NCBI GenBank assembly: GCA_937967505.1
Contig: CALCJM010000063.1
Location: 1 to 34,958, forward strand
Reading direction: 5' to 3'
Length of the DNA stretch: 34,958 nucleotides
From: an uncultured Pirellulaceae bacterium
GTDB taxonomy: Bacteria; Planctomycetota; Planctomycetia; Pirellulales; Pirellulaceae
Shown one piece after another: positions 25,760-33,587 of the stretch. Each line of letters starts with the position of its first letter. The stretch's first letter is position 1. The position numbers and the translations under genes were made by a program. The notes beneath the pieces are model-generated. The model saw only the letters and a program-made list of their open reading frames with translations. It ran no database searches and was not told where the DNA came from.

Positions 25760-25804
25760 GGTCATACCAACGACCAACGCTGGAGGGGTGGACTACACCG
25801 GTTG

Positions 25805-27601
25805 CTATTCCTGATCGTTTCGCAATACGGACACGAACGCTTTTTGCGGGATGTTGACACTGCCAAACTGTTTCATTTTGGCCTTACCCTTTTTCTGCTT
25901 CTCCAGCAATTTCTTTTTGCGTGTCACATCGCCGCCGTATAGTTTCTCGGTGACATCTTTGCGGAATGGAGCGATCGTCGAACGGGCGATCACCGTCCCG
26001 CCGATGGCACCCTGAATTGGGATTTTGAACTGATGACGGGGAATCTCCTTGGCCAGTCGTTCACAATAATGCAACGCGCGTGTGCGGGCCTTATCGCGGT
26101 GAACCAGATAGGACAGTGTATCTACCGGTTCTTTATTTACCAGAATATCGACTTTCACCACGTCTGTCTTGCGGTACTCGATCGGTTCGTAGTCAAACGA
26201 TCCGTAGCCACGCGTGATCATCTTCAGTTTCCCGTAGAAATCGAACAGTACCTCTCCCAGTGGCATTTCGCTGGTAACCTCGATCCGTCCCGCCGACAGA
26301 TAGTTCATCGTCTGACTGTCGGAGCGATGGTCACGACACAATTCCATGACCGGGCCAACGTATTCCTCGGGGGTCAGGATGGATGCCTTGATGTAGGGCT
26401 CGGTGGCCGATTCTATCTGGGTGGGGTCTGGCCAGTAGCCGGGATTATCGACCTCGATCTCATTCCCGTCCTTGAGGGTCAGTTTGTATTTGACTGACGG
26501 AGCGGAAATTACCAGTCCCAGATCAAACTCGCGCTGTAGGCGTTCCTGAACGACATCCAGATGCAACAGCCCGAGGAATCCACAACGGAAGCCAAACCCC
26601 AGTGCCGCCGAGGAATCTTTCTCGTAGGTCAATGCTGCATCGTTGATCGCCAGTTTGTCCAGCGCTTTGGTCAGGTCTTTGTACTGGTCAGTGCTCATCG
26701 GATAGACCGATGAAAACACGACCTGACGAGCCTTTTGATAGCCGGGAATCGGTTCGCCAGCCGGGCGATCGATCAGCGTAATGGTGTCACCAATTTCGAT
26801 GTCCTGAACGCTTTTCACTCCCGCCACGATATAGCCCACCTCACCGGCGGCCAGTTGTTTTTGTGGGTTCAGTTTCAACTGATTGTACCCCACTTCATCA
26901 ACCTTGTAGTCGCGTCCGCCGTGCATGAAGTGGATCGTGTCTTTGGCTTTGAGCGTTCCTTCCATGACGCGGCACTGAAGAATGACCCCCCGGTATTTGT
27001 CAAAATGAGCGTCGAAGATCAGCGCCTTGAGCGGTGCGGCCGGGTCGCCCTTGGGCGGTGGCAGCGTGGTAACGATGCCCTCCAAAACCTTTTCGATACC
27101 TTCGCCCGTTTTCGCGGAAACGGGAATGGCCGCGAATGGGTCCAGCCCCAGTTCGGCATCGATGGCCTCCTGAGCGCGGTCAATGTCGGCCGACGGCAGA
27201 TCGATTTTGTTGATCACCGGAAGCAATTCCAGATCGTACTCCATAGCCAGATACAGATTGGCGACCGTTTGTGCTTCGACGCCTTGAGAGGCATCGACGA
27301 TGATCAGCGCCCCCTCGCATGCCATCAGGCTGCGACGGACCTCGTGCGAGAAATCGACGTGACCGGGAGTATCGATCAGGTTCAGCAGATACTGTTCGCC
27401 ACCGGGAGCCGTATAATCCAACGACACCGTGTTACTTTTGATGGTGATGCCCCGTTCACGTTCGATGTCCATCGAATCGAGCAACTGGTCATGAAAGTTG
27501 CGTTGTTCGACGCCGCCGCAAGACTGAATCAGTCGGTCGGCCAGCGTGGATTTGCCGTGATCGATATGGGCGATAATGCAAAAATTGCGAATGTGTTTCA
27601 T
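25805..27601 (-). CDS. lepA: Translation elongation factor 4 (LepA)
   Basis: 598 residues from the ATG at 27601, the usual LepA length. This ribosomal GTPase acts on stalled or mis-translocated ribosomes. The G motifs are complete: AHIDHGKSTLADR (G1), ERGITIKSNTV (G2), DTPGHVDF (G3) and NKIDLP (G4). The LepA-specific C-terminus is present, with GGDVTRKKKLLEKQKKGKAKM followed by FGSVNIPQKAF, which distinguishes it from EF-G. It starts 21 bp after the short NfeD gene and is the last gene of an operon with the two NfeD proteins. Confidence 0.98.
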   Translation of the reverse strand: MKHIRNFCIIAHIDHGKSTLADRLIQSCGGVEQRNFHDQLLDSMDIERERGITIKSNTVSLDYTAPGGEQYLLNLIDTPGHVDFSHEVRRSLMACEGALIIVDASQGVEAQTVANLYLAMEYDLELLPVINKIDLPSADIDRAQEAIDAELGLDPFAAIPVSAKTGEGIEKVLEGIVTTLPPPKGDPAAPLKALIFDAHFDKYRGVILQCRVMEGTLKAKDTIHFMHGGRDYKVDEVGYNQLKLNPQKQLAAGEVGYIVAGVKSVQDIEIGDTITLIDRPAGEPIPGYQKARQVVFSSVYPMSTDQYKDLTKALDKLAINDAALTYEKDSSAALGFGFRCGFLGLLHLDVVQERLQREFDLGLVISAPSVKYKLTLKDGNEIEVDNPGYWPDPTQIESATEPYIKASILTPEEYVGPVMELCRDHRSDSQTMNYLSAGRIEVTSEMPLGEVLFDFYGKLKMITRGYGSFDYEPIEYRKTDVVKVDILVNKEPVDTLSYLVHRDKARTRALHYCERLAKEIPRHQFKIPIQGAIGGTVIARSTIAPFRKDVTEKLYGGDVTRKKKLLEKQKKGKAKMKQFGSVNIPQKAFVSVLRNDQE

Positions 27602-27622
27602 GGTTTGGCTAAATCGGGTTTT

Positions 27623-28252
27623 CTATGGTTCGGTGGTGCCGGATTCACCCAGGTCAAAATCTTCGATACCCAGGTCTTCCATTGTTTGAGCCAACGGGTT
27701 TTCCGGATCGGTCGCAGGCGGGGAAAGATTGGTCGTTTCCAATCCTTCATTTTCGTCGTCAATCTTCTGCACGTGCAGGCGGTTCCCTTCGACCGAAATC
27801 ACTTGCACCCGGTCGCCCGCGTCGATGGGGAATCCATTGCTGACAGCGTCAAATGGTTCATCATCGATCAATACGATTCCGCTGGGGTACATTTTGGTTT
27901 TGGCGACACCCCTTCGACCGGCTTGTTTGGAAATATTGGTGTAGTGAGCCCCCTGAGGCAGTACGTCATCCTTGTCGCGCTCTCCAATCAGAATCCGCTT
28001 TCCGATTGGTGTATGAGGCCAAAGACGTACGGCCAAGGCCATCAAAAATGGTGCCGCCACGAGGACCAGCAGCAAAATTGCGCCGCCGAAGGCCAGATGA
28101 TACCAGAAACCGGCCACAATGCTGGCCAGAATCAGCAGGACTGCGACGACGCCAAAGATTCCCGCCGATGGAACAAGCAACTCAAGGACCAGGAAAATCA
28201 TCGCCACGGCCAGCCAAATCACCGACCAGTAGTACATGGGTAGAGAAATCAC
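27623..28252 (-). CDS. Short NfeD family membrane protein
   Basis: 209 residues from the GTG at 28252, whose bases overlap the stop of the upstream long NfeD gene (GTGA); an ATG at 28237 is an alternative start. Three hydrophobic segments cover about residues 8-95 (WLAVAMIFLVLELLVPSAG, FGVVAVLLILASIVAGF, ILLLVLVAAPFLMALAV). A small beta-barrel OB-type NfeD domain follows at about 120-165 (GRRGVAKTKMYPSGIVLI, GDRVQVISVEGNRLHV), then an acidic tail. NfeD proteins sit in the cytoplasmic membrane, often with stomatin-like partners; none is visible here. Its tight coupling suggests it works with the long NfeD protease-like protein. Confidence 0.9.
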   Translation of the reverse strand: MISLPMYYWSVIWLAVAMIFLVLELLVPSAGIFGVVAVLLILASIVAGFWYHLAFGGAILLLVLVAAPFLMALAVRLWPHTPIGKRILIGERDKDDVLPQGAHYTNISKQAGRRGVAKTKMYPSGIVLIDDEPFDAVSNGFPIDAGDRVQVISVEGNRLHVQKIDDENEGLETTNLSPPATDPENPLAQTMEDLGIEDFDLGESGTTEP

Positions 28253-30555
28253 GTGTCTCCTTCGGTTCTGCTGTGGTCAATGCCACCGACCGCGTCCAGT
28301 GGCTGGACCACCACCCGGTTGGCTATCGCTTCGATAACCTTGATCTTGACCCCTTTATCGACCACCAACCCCTGCGTGATGACATCGTACACGCGATCGC
28401 CGAACCGTGCGCGACCCGACGGCATCAGCCGGGTCATCGTCTGTCCTACCTGGCCGTTCAAATGACTGTAGTCGGCCGTCGCCTCACGGTCGCCGATATC
28501 TTCCAATCCCGTTTCCTCGCGCGTTTCGGGTGAGAGTATGATGCCGCGCAGAAACGGTGTGTTGGGAAGCACCTTGGGCAGGATCAACAATGCCGCAACC
28601 ATCCCGAATCCGGCCCCAATGAGAGGGAACAGCGAATAGGGCAGTTGCTCCAGCTGGCGATAGTTTTGCGGAATGATAAATGACTGAGCGGCCAACACAA
28701 TCGAGACCGCCATCATGATCACGCCACCGATGCCAAAAATCCCCAACCCGGGAATCACGAAAACTTCCATCACGACGCACACCGCTCCCACCACAAACAA
28801 CAGCATTTCAAACCATTCGGCATTACCGTTGAAAAACTGGCTCCAAAAGTATGCTGTAAAACAACACGCGCCCAGAAATCCCGGCACGCCCAACCCGGGG
28901 GACGACATTTCCGTCGAAATACAAAAAAAACCCGCCAGCAAGATCATAAACGGAACCCCGGGCGTCGTCAGAAATATCGCCAGCGATTCGACCCATTGAT
29001 CCGTACCGGTTTTGGTCAGTGGCGATGGCGGATCTTGCAGTTGATAAAACGTCTGCACCTGGTCAGATGAATCAAACGTCATCGCCGATAATCCTGTCTG
29101 CTGTGCGGTCACCGCCGGAATGCCTTGTTGCGTATCTAGGATGCCTTGCAACTTCCAGTCGTCCGCGTCGTCCAATTTTTCATGTTCAGATTCCGACAGC
29201 AACCGGATCTGACCGGACTGGATGCTGCGATAGCGACCGACTTTCGTTTCCGCATCGATCATCGCCAACAGCATCGACCAGTCGGTCTCTTTTTCGATTC
29301 CAATGGATCGCGCGTCGAGTTCGTAGCTGCGACGGCGCAATGGCGAAATGCTTCCTGTTGGCGGTTCATCCGGGGAGGGTGCCGGCCCGAACCCGCCCAG
29401 CGTGGCCTGTCGTTTCATCAGAATCTGGTCACAGGCCAGCGCAACCAAGCCGGCCCCCGAACTGGCCGATTGATGGATGACGGCGACGGTGCGAATATCT
29501 TCCGGTCGAAGTTCAGCAATAAATCGCGCGGCTTTCACCGACGCGTTGGGATCGCCGGTGCACTGATCGAAATTCAAAATCAGCAGGTTTGACTGACCGC
29601 GGTTCATCGCAGGAACAACAGAGCGTTTGATCCAGCGCGCCGAACGATCATCCAGAAACTCCGGCATCTCGATCGCGGTGGCCTTCCAAATCTCGTCACC
29701 TGCCAATCGCTCGGTCAGGCTTTCCACCGAAATCTTCAAAGCGCGGGCGAGATCGGGTCTGTTGTCGACCAGAAACGCAATCATTCGGTATTGGTGCAGC
29801 TGTTCACTGGTTAGGTTGGCCATCTTGCCCACCGGAGCAACGGTCTGGCTCTCGATGGATTTTCCGGCGGCCTCCAGAGCGTTGCGCTCGTCCTCATCCA
29901 ACCAGCGGATGCCGTTGGCTGTTTTCACGCGGAACAGACCGACGTTGTCCCGCAGCATACTGATGACGACTTCGACGGGCATCCGGGTCAACCGTTGTTC
30001 GGCGATACTACGGTAGGTGGCTTCGACCGAAGGGTCGCCAACATCGTCGCGGTTGGCCGCCGAACCGAGGGTCGTTTTTTTAGCCATGGCAATTTTGTTG
30101 GTGGCGATGGCGACCAGCACCGCGTGGCCTTGCAACATGCCCTGTACCGCATGGTTGTTTTGCCGATTGGCGGCGCGAATAAAAGCGACCGTTTCGATGC
30201 GTTTCATTTTGGCGGATGCCAAAAATTTAGCCAGACTGACGCACGCGCCGTAATCGCTGCCCGCCCCTGTGCGCTGGAGGCTGGTTTCAAATTCCAGAAT
30301 CGCAACCGCCCGGTCCTCAACGCGCGCGGCATCCGGTGCCCTAGTGAGAAACCGCTGCAAGGACTGCTGGATTTGCTGGCTGTCGGCAAGCGTAATGGGC
30401 AACGCTATGCGAATGACGGTCGCCCGGCGTTGGGAGGATCCGTCGTTGGCGATCCGAGTCTCGACATCCTTCACGGTTGTCGCAATACTGACCGAGCAGC
30501 AGACTGCGCACACCAGCCCCAACAGCAAAGCGCGCAAAACCCGGGGCAGTCGCAT
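28249..30555 (-). CDS. Long NfeD-family membrane protein with two ClpP-like (serine protease) domains
   Basis: 768 residues from the ATG at 30555, with GGAAAA just upstream; a TTG 21 bases earlier is less likely. A signal or anchor (LRALLLGLVCAVCCSVSI) leads into two ClpP/crotonase-like repeats. The first (about 45-200) lacks the usual Ser-Ala-Gly motif (reads QGMLQGHAVLVAIATNKIAMA), so it is probably inactive. The second (about 320-450) has SASSGAGLVALACDQILM, which keeps a candidate nucleophile Ser. Several membrane segments (about 525-670) and a C-terminal NfeD OB domain (LNGQVGQTMTRLMPSGRARFG) follow. Such proteins cleave membrane proteins such as stomatin in archaea. It is the first gene of the operon with short NfeD and lepA. 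Confidence 0.88.
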   Translation of the reverse strand: MRLPRVLRALLLGLVCAVCCSVSIATTVKDVETRIANDGSSQRRATVIRIALPITLADSQQIQQSLQRFLTRAPDAARVEDRAVAILEFETSLQRTGAGSDYGACVSLAKFLASAKMKRIETVAFIRAANRQNNHAVQGMLQGHAVLVAIATNKIAMAKKTTLGSAANRDDVGDPSVEATYRSIAEQRLTRMPVEVVISMLRDNVGLFRVKTANGIRWLDEDERNALEAAGKSIESQTVAPVGKMANLTSEQLHQYRMIAFLVDNRPDLARALKISVESLTERLAGDEIWKATAIEMPEFLDDRSARWIKRSVVPAMNRGQSNLLILNFDQCTGDPNASVKAARFIAELRPEDIRTVAVIHQSASSGAGLVALACDQILMKRQATLGGFGPAPSPDEPPTGSISPLRRRSYELDARSIGIEKETDWSMLLAMIDAETKVGRYRSIQSGQIRLLSESEHEKLDDADDWKLQGILDTQQGIPAVTAQQTGLSAMTFDSSDQVQTFYQLQDPPSPLTKTGTDQWVESLAIFLTTPGVPFMILLAGFFCISTEMSSPGLGVPGFLGACCFTAYFWSQFFNGNAEWFEMLLFVVGAVCVVMEVFVIPGLGIFGIGGVIMMAVSIVLAAQSFIIPQNYRQLEQLPYSLFPLIGAGFGMVAALLILPKVLPNTPFLRGIILSPETREETGLEDIGDREATADYSHLNGQVGQTMTRLMPSGRARFGDRVYDVITQGLVVDKGVKIKVIEAIANRVVVQPLDAVGGIDHSRTEGDT

Positions 30556-30773
30556 TGTTTTCCGTATTAAAACCAAGGATGTCTCGCTGGAAAGAAGTTC
30601 GAACTGGCTAAATTATAGGTGTCGTTGGGGCGAAACTCCAACGGGCCTCCGTTTTTCCTGCCAATGGCTGTTTGTTGCCTGTTGGGGGTAGGACAAGTCA
30701 TACCTTGTTGATGTATAAATATCCTTGAATTTTTTTGTCATGATCAGATGCGGTCCCGGGTTTCAATCGGTTA

Positions 30774-32222
30774 ATGCTGGATTCTCCTTTTCAAAAAATG
30801 TACGTTGCTCTGGCGTTGTGGTCGGTCGCGGCACTGGGGGTGGGGGTTGGGTTGCAGATCCACCATCAGGGATCGATCCAGCGGTCGCTGGCCCGGGCCG
30901 GTGCGGTTCCTGTAACCCCGGAAGTGCCATCGGAAGAACGTGGTGGCACCGGTTTACCGCTGTGGATTGCGGTGGGTGGATTGTGGGTTGGCGGGCTGTG
31001 TTTGGCATGGTCGGTGGGTCGTTTTTTCGATGGCCCGGTTGAAGATTTCACCGCAGCTGCATTGCAGGTCAGCCAGGGAAACTTTGCTGCCAAAATCCCC
31101 GCACTACAGATTCGCCCGGACCGTTGGGGGGACCTGCATCGCAATTTTTTGGAAATGCAAACCGCGTTGCGGTTGCGCGAGGATGCGATGGTCGGCAACA
31201 ATGACCGCTTTCGAACGGTGCTGGCAAGTATGAAGGAAGGCGTGCTGGGAATCGATGCCCAAGGGCGCGTGATCCTCGCCAATCCATCAGCCTGTAAGCT
31301 ATTGATGTTGTCCGGTGAGGTCGTGGGGCGCAAACTGATGGATCTGGTGCGCGTGCCTGAGCTGAGAGCGGCGATCGAACAGGTGCGAATTTCTGGGCAG
31401 TCTCGCGCGATCGAATTTAAAACGCTGCATGAGGCTCGCCAGGTGCTGAATGTCAGGCTGACACCGCTGTTGTTGAATAAGCCACGCGGAATGGCGATCG
31501 TGTTTCAGGATGTGACGGAGCTGCGCGCGTTGGAAACCATGCGCAGGGATTTTGTTGCCAACGTTTCCCACGAACTCAAGACACCGCTGGCCTCGATTAA
31601 GGCCTATGCCGAGACATTGATGATGGGGGCGATCAATGACCAGGAAAAAAACATTTCGTTCGTCGAACAGATTGAAAAGCAGGCCGATCATCTTCATCTT
31701 CAGATTCAGGACCTGATGGAGATTGCCCGGGTTGAGTCAGGAAAGGTCGCCGGTGATGTAGAACCGGTGGCATTAAATGAAGTCTGTCAGCGCTGCCATG
31801 AGCAGTTGTACGATTTGGCGGCCAGTGCTGAATTGTCTCTGAAGTTGGAGCTGAGCGACAGCGCACCTGTGGTGTTGGCGTCGGCTGCCGGGCTGGAAAC
31901 GATTTTGGAGAATCTTGTTTCCAATGCGATCAAATATACGCCTGCCGGTGGTAGGGTGACCCTCCGCACGTCATCCTCGGCATCCATGGCAATCGCGGAA
32001 GTGGAGGATTCCGGGATCGGGATTGACGCCAAACATCACGACCGAATTTTTGAGCGCTTTTATCGCGTGGACAAGGCGCGTTCCCGGGAGAAGGGCGGTA
32101 CGGGCCTAGGGCTGGCGATCGCGAAGCATCTTGCCCAAGCGTTTGAGGGCGATGTTGAACTAAAAAGCAAGGTTGGCAAGGGGTCAACGTTCATTGTGCG
32201 CATTCCCATCGCAGACCCGTAG
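30774..32222 (+). CDS. PhoR-like sensor histidine kinase
   Basis: 482 residues from the ATG at 30774 (an ATG at 30798 is possible). Two membrane segments (about 9-27 and 60-82) frame a short outer loop of about 30 residues. Then come a HAMP-like linker (FFDGPVEDFTAAALQVSQGN), a PAS domain (about 143-250; LASMKEGVLGIDAQGRVILAN), the HisKA box with phospho-acceptor His266 (FVANVSHELKTPL), and an ATPase domain with ENLVSNAIKYTP, DSGIGID and GGTGLGLAIAKH. This layout matches PhoR, the phosphate-starvation sensor, but the ligand cannot be deduced from the short outer loop. No response regulator gene is adjacent, so it is an orphan here. It is transcribed divergently from the NfeD operon. Confidence 0.93.
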   Translation: MLDSPFQKMYVALALWSVAALGVGVGLQIHHQGSIQRSLARAGAVPVTPEVPSEERGGTGLPLWIAVGGLWVGGLCLAWSVGRFFDGPVEDFTAAALQVSQGNFAAKIPALQIRPDRWGDLHRNFLEMQTALRLREDAMVGNNDRFRTVLASMKEGVLGIDAQGRVILANPSACKLLMLSGEVVGRKLMDLVRVPELRAAIEQVRISGQSRAIEFKTLHEARQVLNVRLTPLLLNKPRGMAIVFQDVTELRALETMRRDFVANVSHELKTPLASIKAYAETLMMGAINDQEKNISFVEQIEKQADHLHLQIQDLMEIARVESGKVAGDVEPVALNEVCQRCHEQLYDLAASAELSLKLELSDSAPVVLASAAGLETILENLVSNAIKYTPAGGRVTLRTSSSASMAIAEVEDSGIGIDAKHHDRIFERFYRVDKARSREKGGTGLGLAIAKHLAQAFEGDVELKSKVGKGSTFIVRIPIADP

Positions 32223-32330
32223 TCTCGTTTCGTCTGAGCAAAATCACGTCTGGAACCTCTCGTGGCGAGACTCCACTGAAGTAGCAAAAGCCGCTAACTG
32301 GTAGCCAGCGATAGAGAGTAGTAGTAGTAG

Positions 32331-32377
32331 GGTGGGTCAAGCCAATCCAACGCGCAGCGTTATTGCGCCGACCCACC
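32331..32377. repeat. Short palindromic element
   Basis: The ends are GGTGGGTC (32331-32338) and its complement GACCCACC (32370-32377). The centre has a second inverted repeat, AACGC-GCA-GCGTT (32349-32361). The nested symmetry suggests a REP-like dispersed element; no second copy is in this window. Confidence 0.6.
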
Positions 32378-32500
32378 ATCGCACTCTTCCCAGTGCCGCG
32401 CTCCGCTCTGTCATTCTCTATCCGGGGAAGGCTCTGCTTTTTTGCGGTGGGGCAATAGTCAGAGTCCCGGTCGAATTGCGTACCGGGGCAGAACCCGGGT

Positions 32501-32522
32501 ACGAGTGTATAATGTCACTCGT
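32501..32522 (+). promoter_or_regulatory. Inverted repeat around a -10-like box
   Basis: ACGAGTG (32501-32507) and its exact complement CACTCGT (32516-32522) flank TATAATGT. TATAAT at 32508-32513 is a perfect -10 consensus, so the repeat could be an operator that a dimeric repressor covers. No good -35 box is found 17 bases upstream. It lies 190 bp before the monooxygenase-like gene at 32712. Confidence 0.4.
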
Positions 32523-32711
32523 TTCAGAATCGATGCTCCACCCCGTCAATGTGCAAAATCTGCGAGACGTTCATGCCTGTCTTGAAACCGGTACTGTCAC
32601 TGGCACGGATCGTCATTAGCGGTTGGGAATAAGAGCTAATCGTATACCATCAGTAACCGCTTCTCTCCGGGAGAGAGGGCCCCATCAATAAACGTGCAAG
32701 GAAACAAAATC

Positions 32712-33002
32712 ATGGCTGCATTAACCATCGTCGCCAACATCAATGCCAAAGCAGACAAGATAGAGTTGGTGAAGGCCGAACTGGAAAAGCTGATTCCAAT
32801 CACGCGCGCTGAAGCGGGTTGTTTGCAATACGACCTGCACCAGGACAACGACAATCCGGCTCATTTTTTGTTTTTTGAGAATTGGGAGTCGCGCGTGTCG
32901 TGGCAGGCTCATATGGAAAACCAGCACTTGCAGGACTACTTGGCCGCCACCGAAGGCATGGTCGAGAGTTTCACGGTCGAAGAAATGACAAGGGTGGGGT
33001 AG
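32712..33002 (+). CDS. Antibiotic biosynthesis monooxygenase (ABM) family protein, putative quinol monooxygenase
   Basis: 96 residues from the ATG at 32712, with AAGGA at 32698-32702 as a good ribosome binding site; the in-frame GTG at 32694 is less likely. The protein is a single ferredoxin-like ABM domain of YgiN type: LTIVANINAKADKIELVKAEL, EAGCLQYDLHQDNDNPAHF, FFENWESRVSWQAHMENQHL. These are dimeric, cofactor-free enzymes acting on quinols or similar aromatics, though many have no proven substrate. The length and the conserved pattern of a central acidic-aromatic strand and a terminal His-rich helix are normal. No obvious operon partner exists: repeats follow downstream. Confidence 0.9.
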   Translation: MAALTIVANINAKADKIELVKAELEKLIPITRAEAGCLQYDLHQDNDNPAHFLFFENWESRVSWQAHMENQHLQDYLAATEGMVESFTVEEMTRVG

Positions 33003-33047
33003 TGCCGCATGTTTGAGTGCGCGACCGGGCGAGAATCTGAGGTGTGT

Positions 33048-33196
33048 GGGTGCCGCGCTTCACGCGTCAAAGAGAAAATACAACTACTGGATACGGGCAT
33101 GCTTACGCGAGTGATGGGGCAATGGTTTACGAGGCGTGAGCAAGTTTCCATTGGCTCGTTTGAAACCAAAATTTTGCCCGCGTAAACATGGCACCC
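33048..33196. repeat. 150-bp inverted-repeat element, copy A
   Basis: It begins GGGTGCCGCGCTTCACGC and ends CGTAAACATGGCACCCC, so its ends are imperfect inverted repeats. Internal blocks are shared with copy B at 33396-33545: TTCAC, AAAGAG, GGCATGCTTACGCGA (348 bp apart in the two copies), GTTTGAAAC and GGCACCCCGGC. It carries no coding sequence and is likely a non-autonomous mobile or REP-type unit. Confidence 0.75.
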
Positions 33197-33395
33197 CGGC
33201 AAGTGGCCATATCTATCCAATGGGTAAAGAATCTGGATGCCCATCACGTTATCAACCATTGCATTTGCAGATCGAAGCATTAGCTGGAGTCCCGTGTGTT
33301 GAGCCCGACGAGTCGGTCAACGTTTTGAATGGCATTTACGTCTCATGTTGGCTGCTTCGGTCGATGTGACCGAGGCGTCAACGAAAAAAGTCACT

Positions 33396-33545
33396 GGGTG
33401 CCATGCTTCACACTTTAAAGAGGGAACGCAACCATTGAGTGCAGGCATGCTTACGCGATAGCTGTGGCATTGATTCAAGTGGCGCGAGCATGTTTCGGGT
33501 TGGGCGTTTGAAACTACCAATATTGCTCGCGTAAGCATGGCACCC
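33396..33545. repeat. 150-bp inverted-repeat element, copy B
   Basis: The ends are perfect 13-bp inverted repeats: GGGTGCCATGCTT at 33396-33408 and its complement at 33533-33545. A second pair, GCATGCTTACGCGA (33445-33458) against TCGCGTAAGCATG (33527-33539), competes for the same right arm. It is better preserved than copy A. About 200 bp of unrelated sequence separates the two copies, and no gene was recognised there. Confidence 0.75.
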
Positions 33546-33587
33546 CGGCTCCGCTATTGACTTCTTCCCTTTTGCCTTTCCAGTCTC

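Larger units (their letters stand above)
32223..32711. other. Intergenic region with repeats and a promoter-like inverted repeat
   Basis: No coding sequence is supported between the histidine kinase stop and the next gene. It holds a short AGT triplet run (32317-32330), a palindromic repeat (32331-32377) and an inverted repeat spanning a TATAAT box (32501-32522). Confidence 0.6.

Noticed and set aside
26735..28243. Plus-strand open frame of 502 codons
   Set aside because: It is antisense to lepA and the short NfeD gene, both clearly recognised. The translation has no family motif and has the His/Gln/Phe/Arg-rich bias of an antisense shadow.
33136..33369. Small plus-strand frame of 77 codons between the 150-bp repeats
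   Set aside because: It begins inside repeat copy A, has no binding site or motif, and is best explained by chance.
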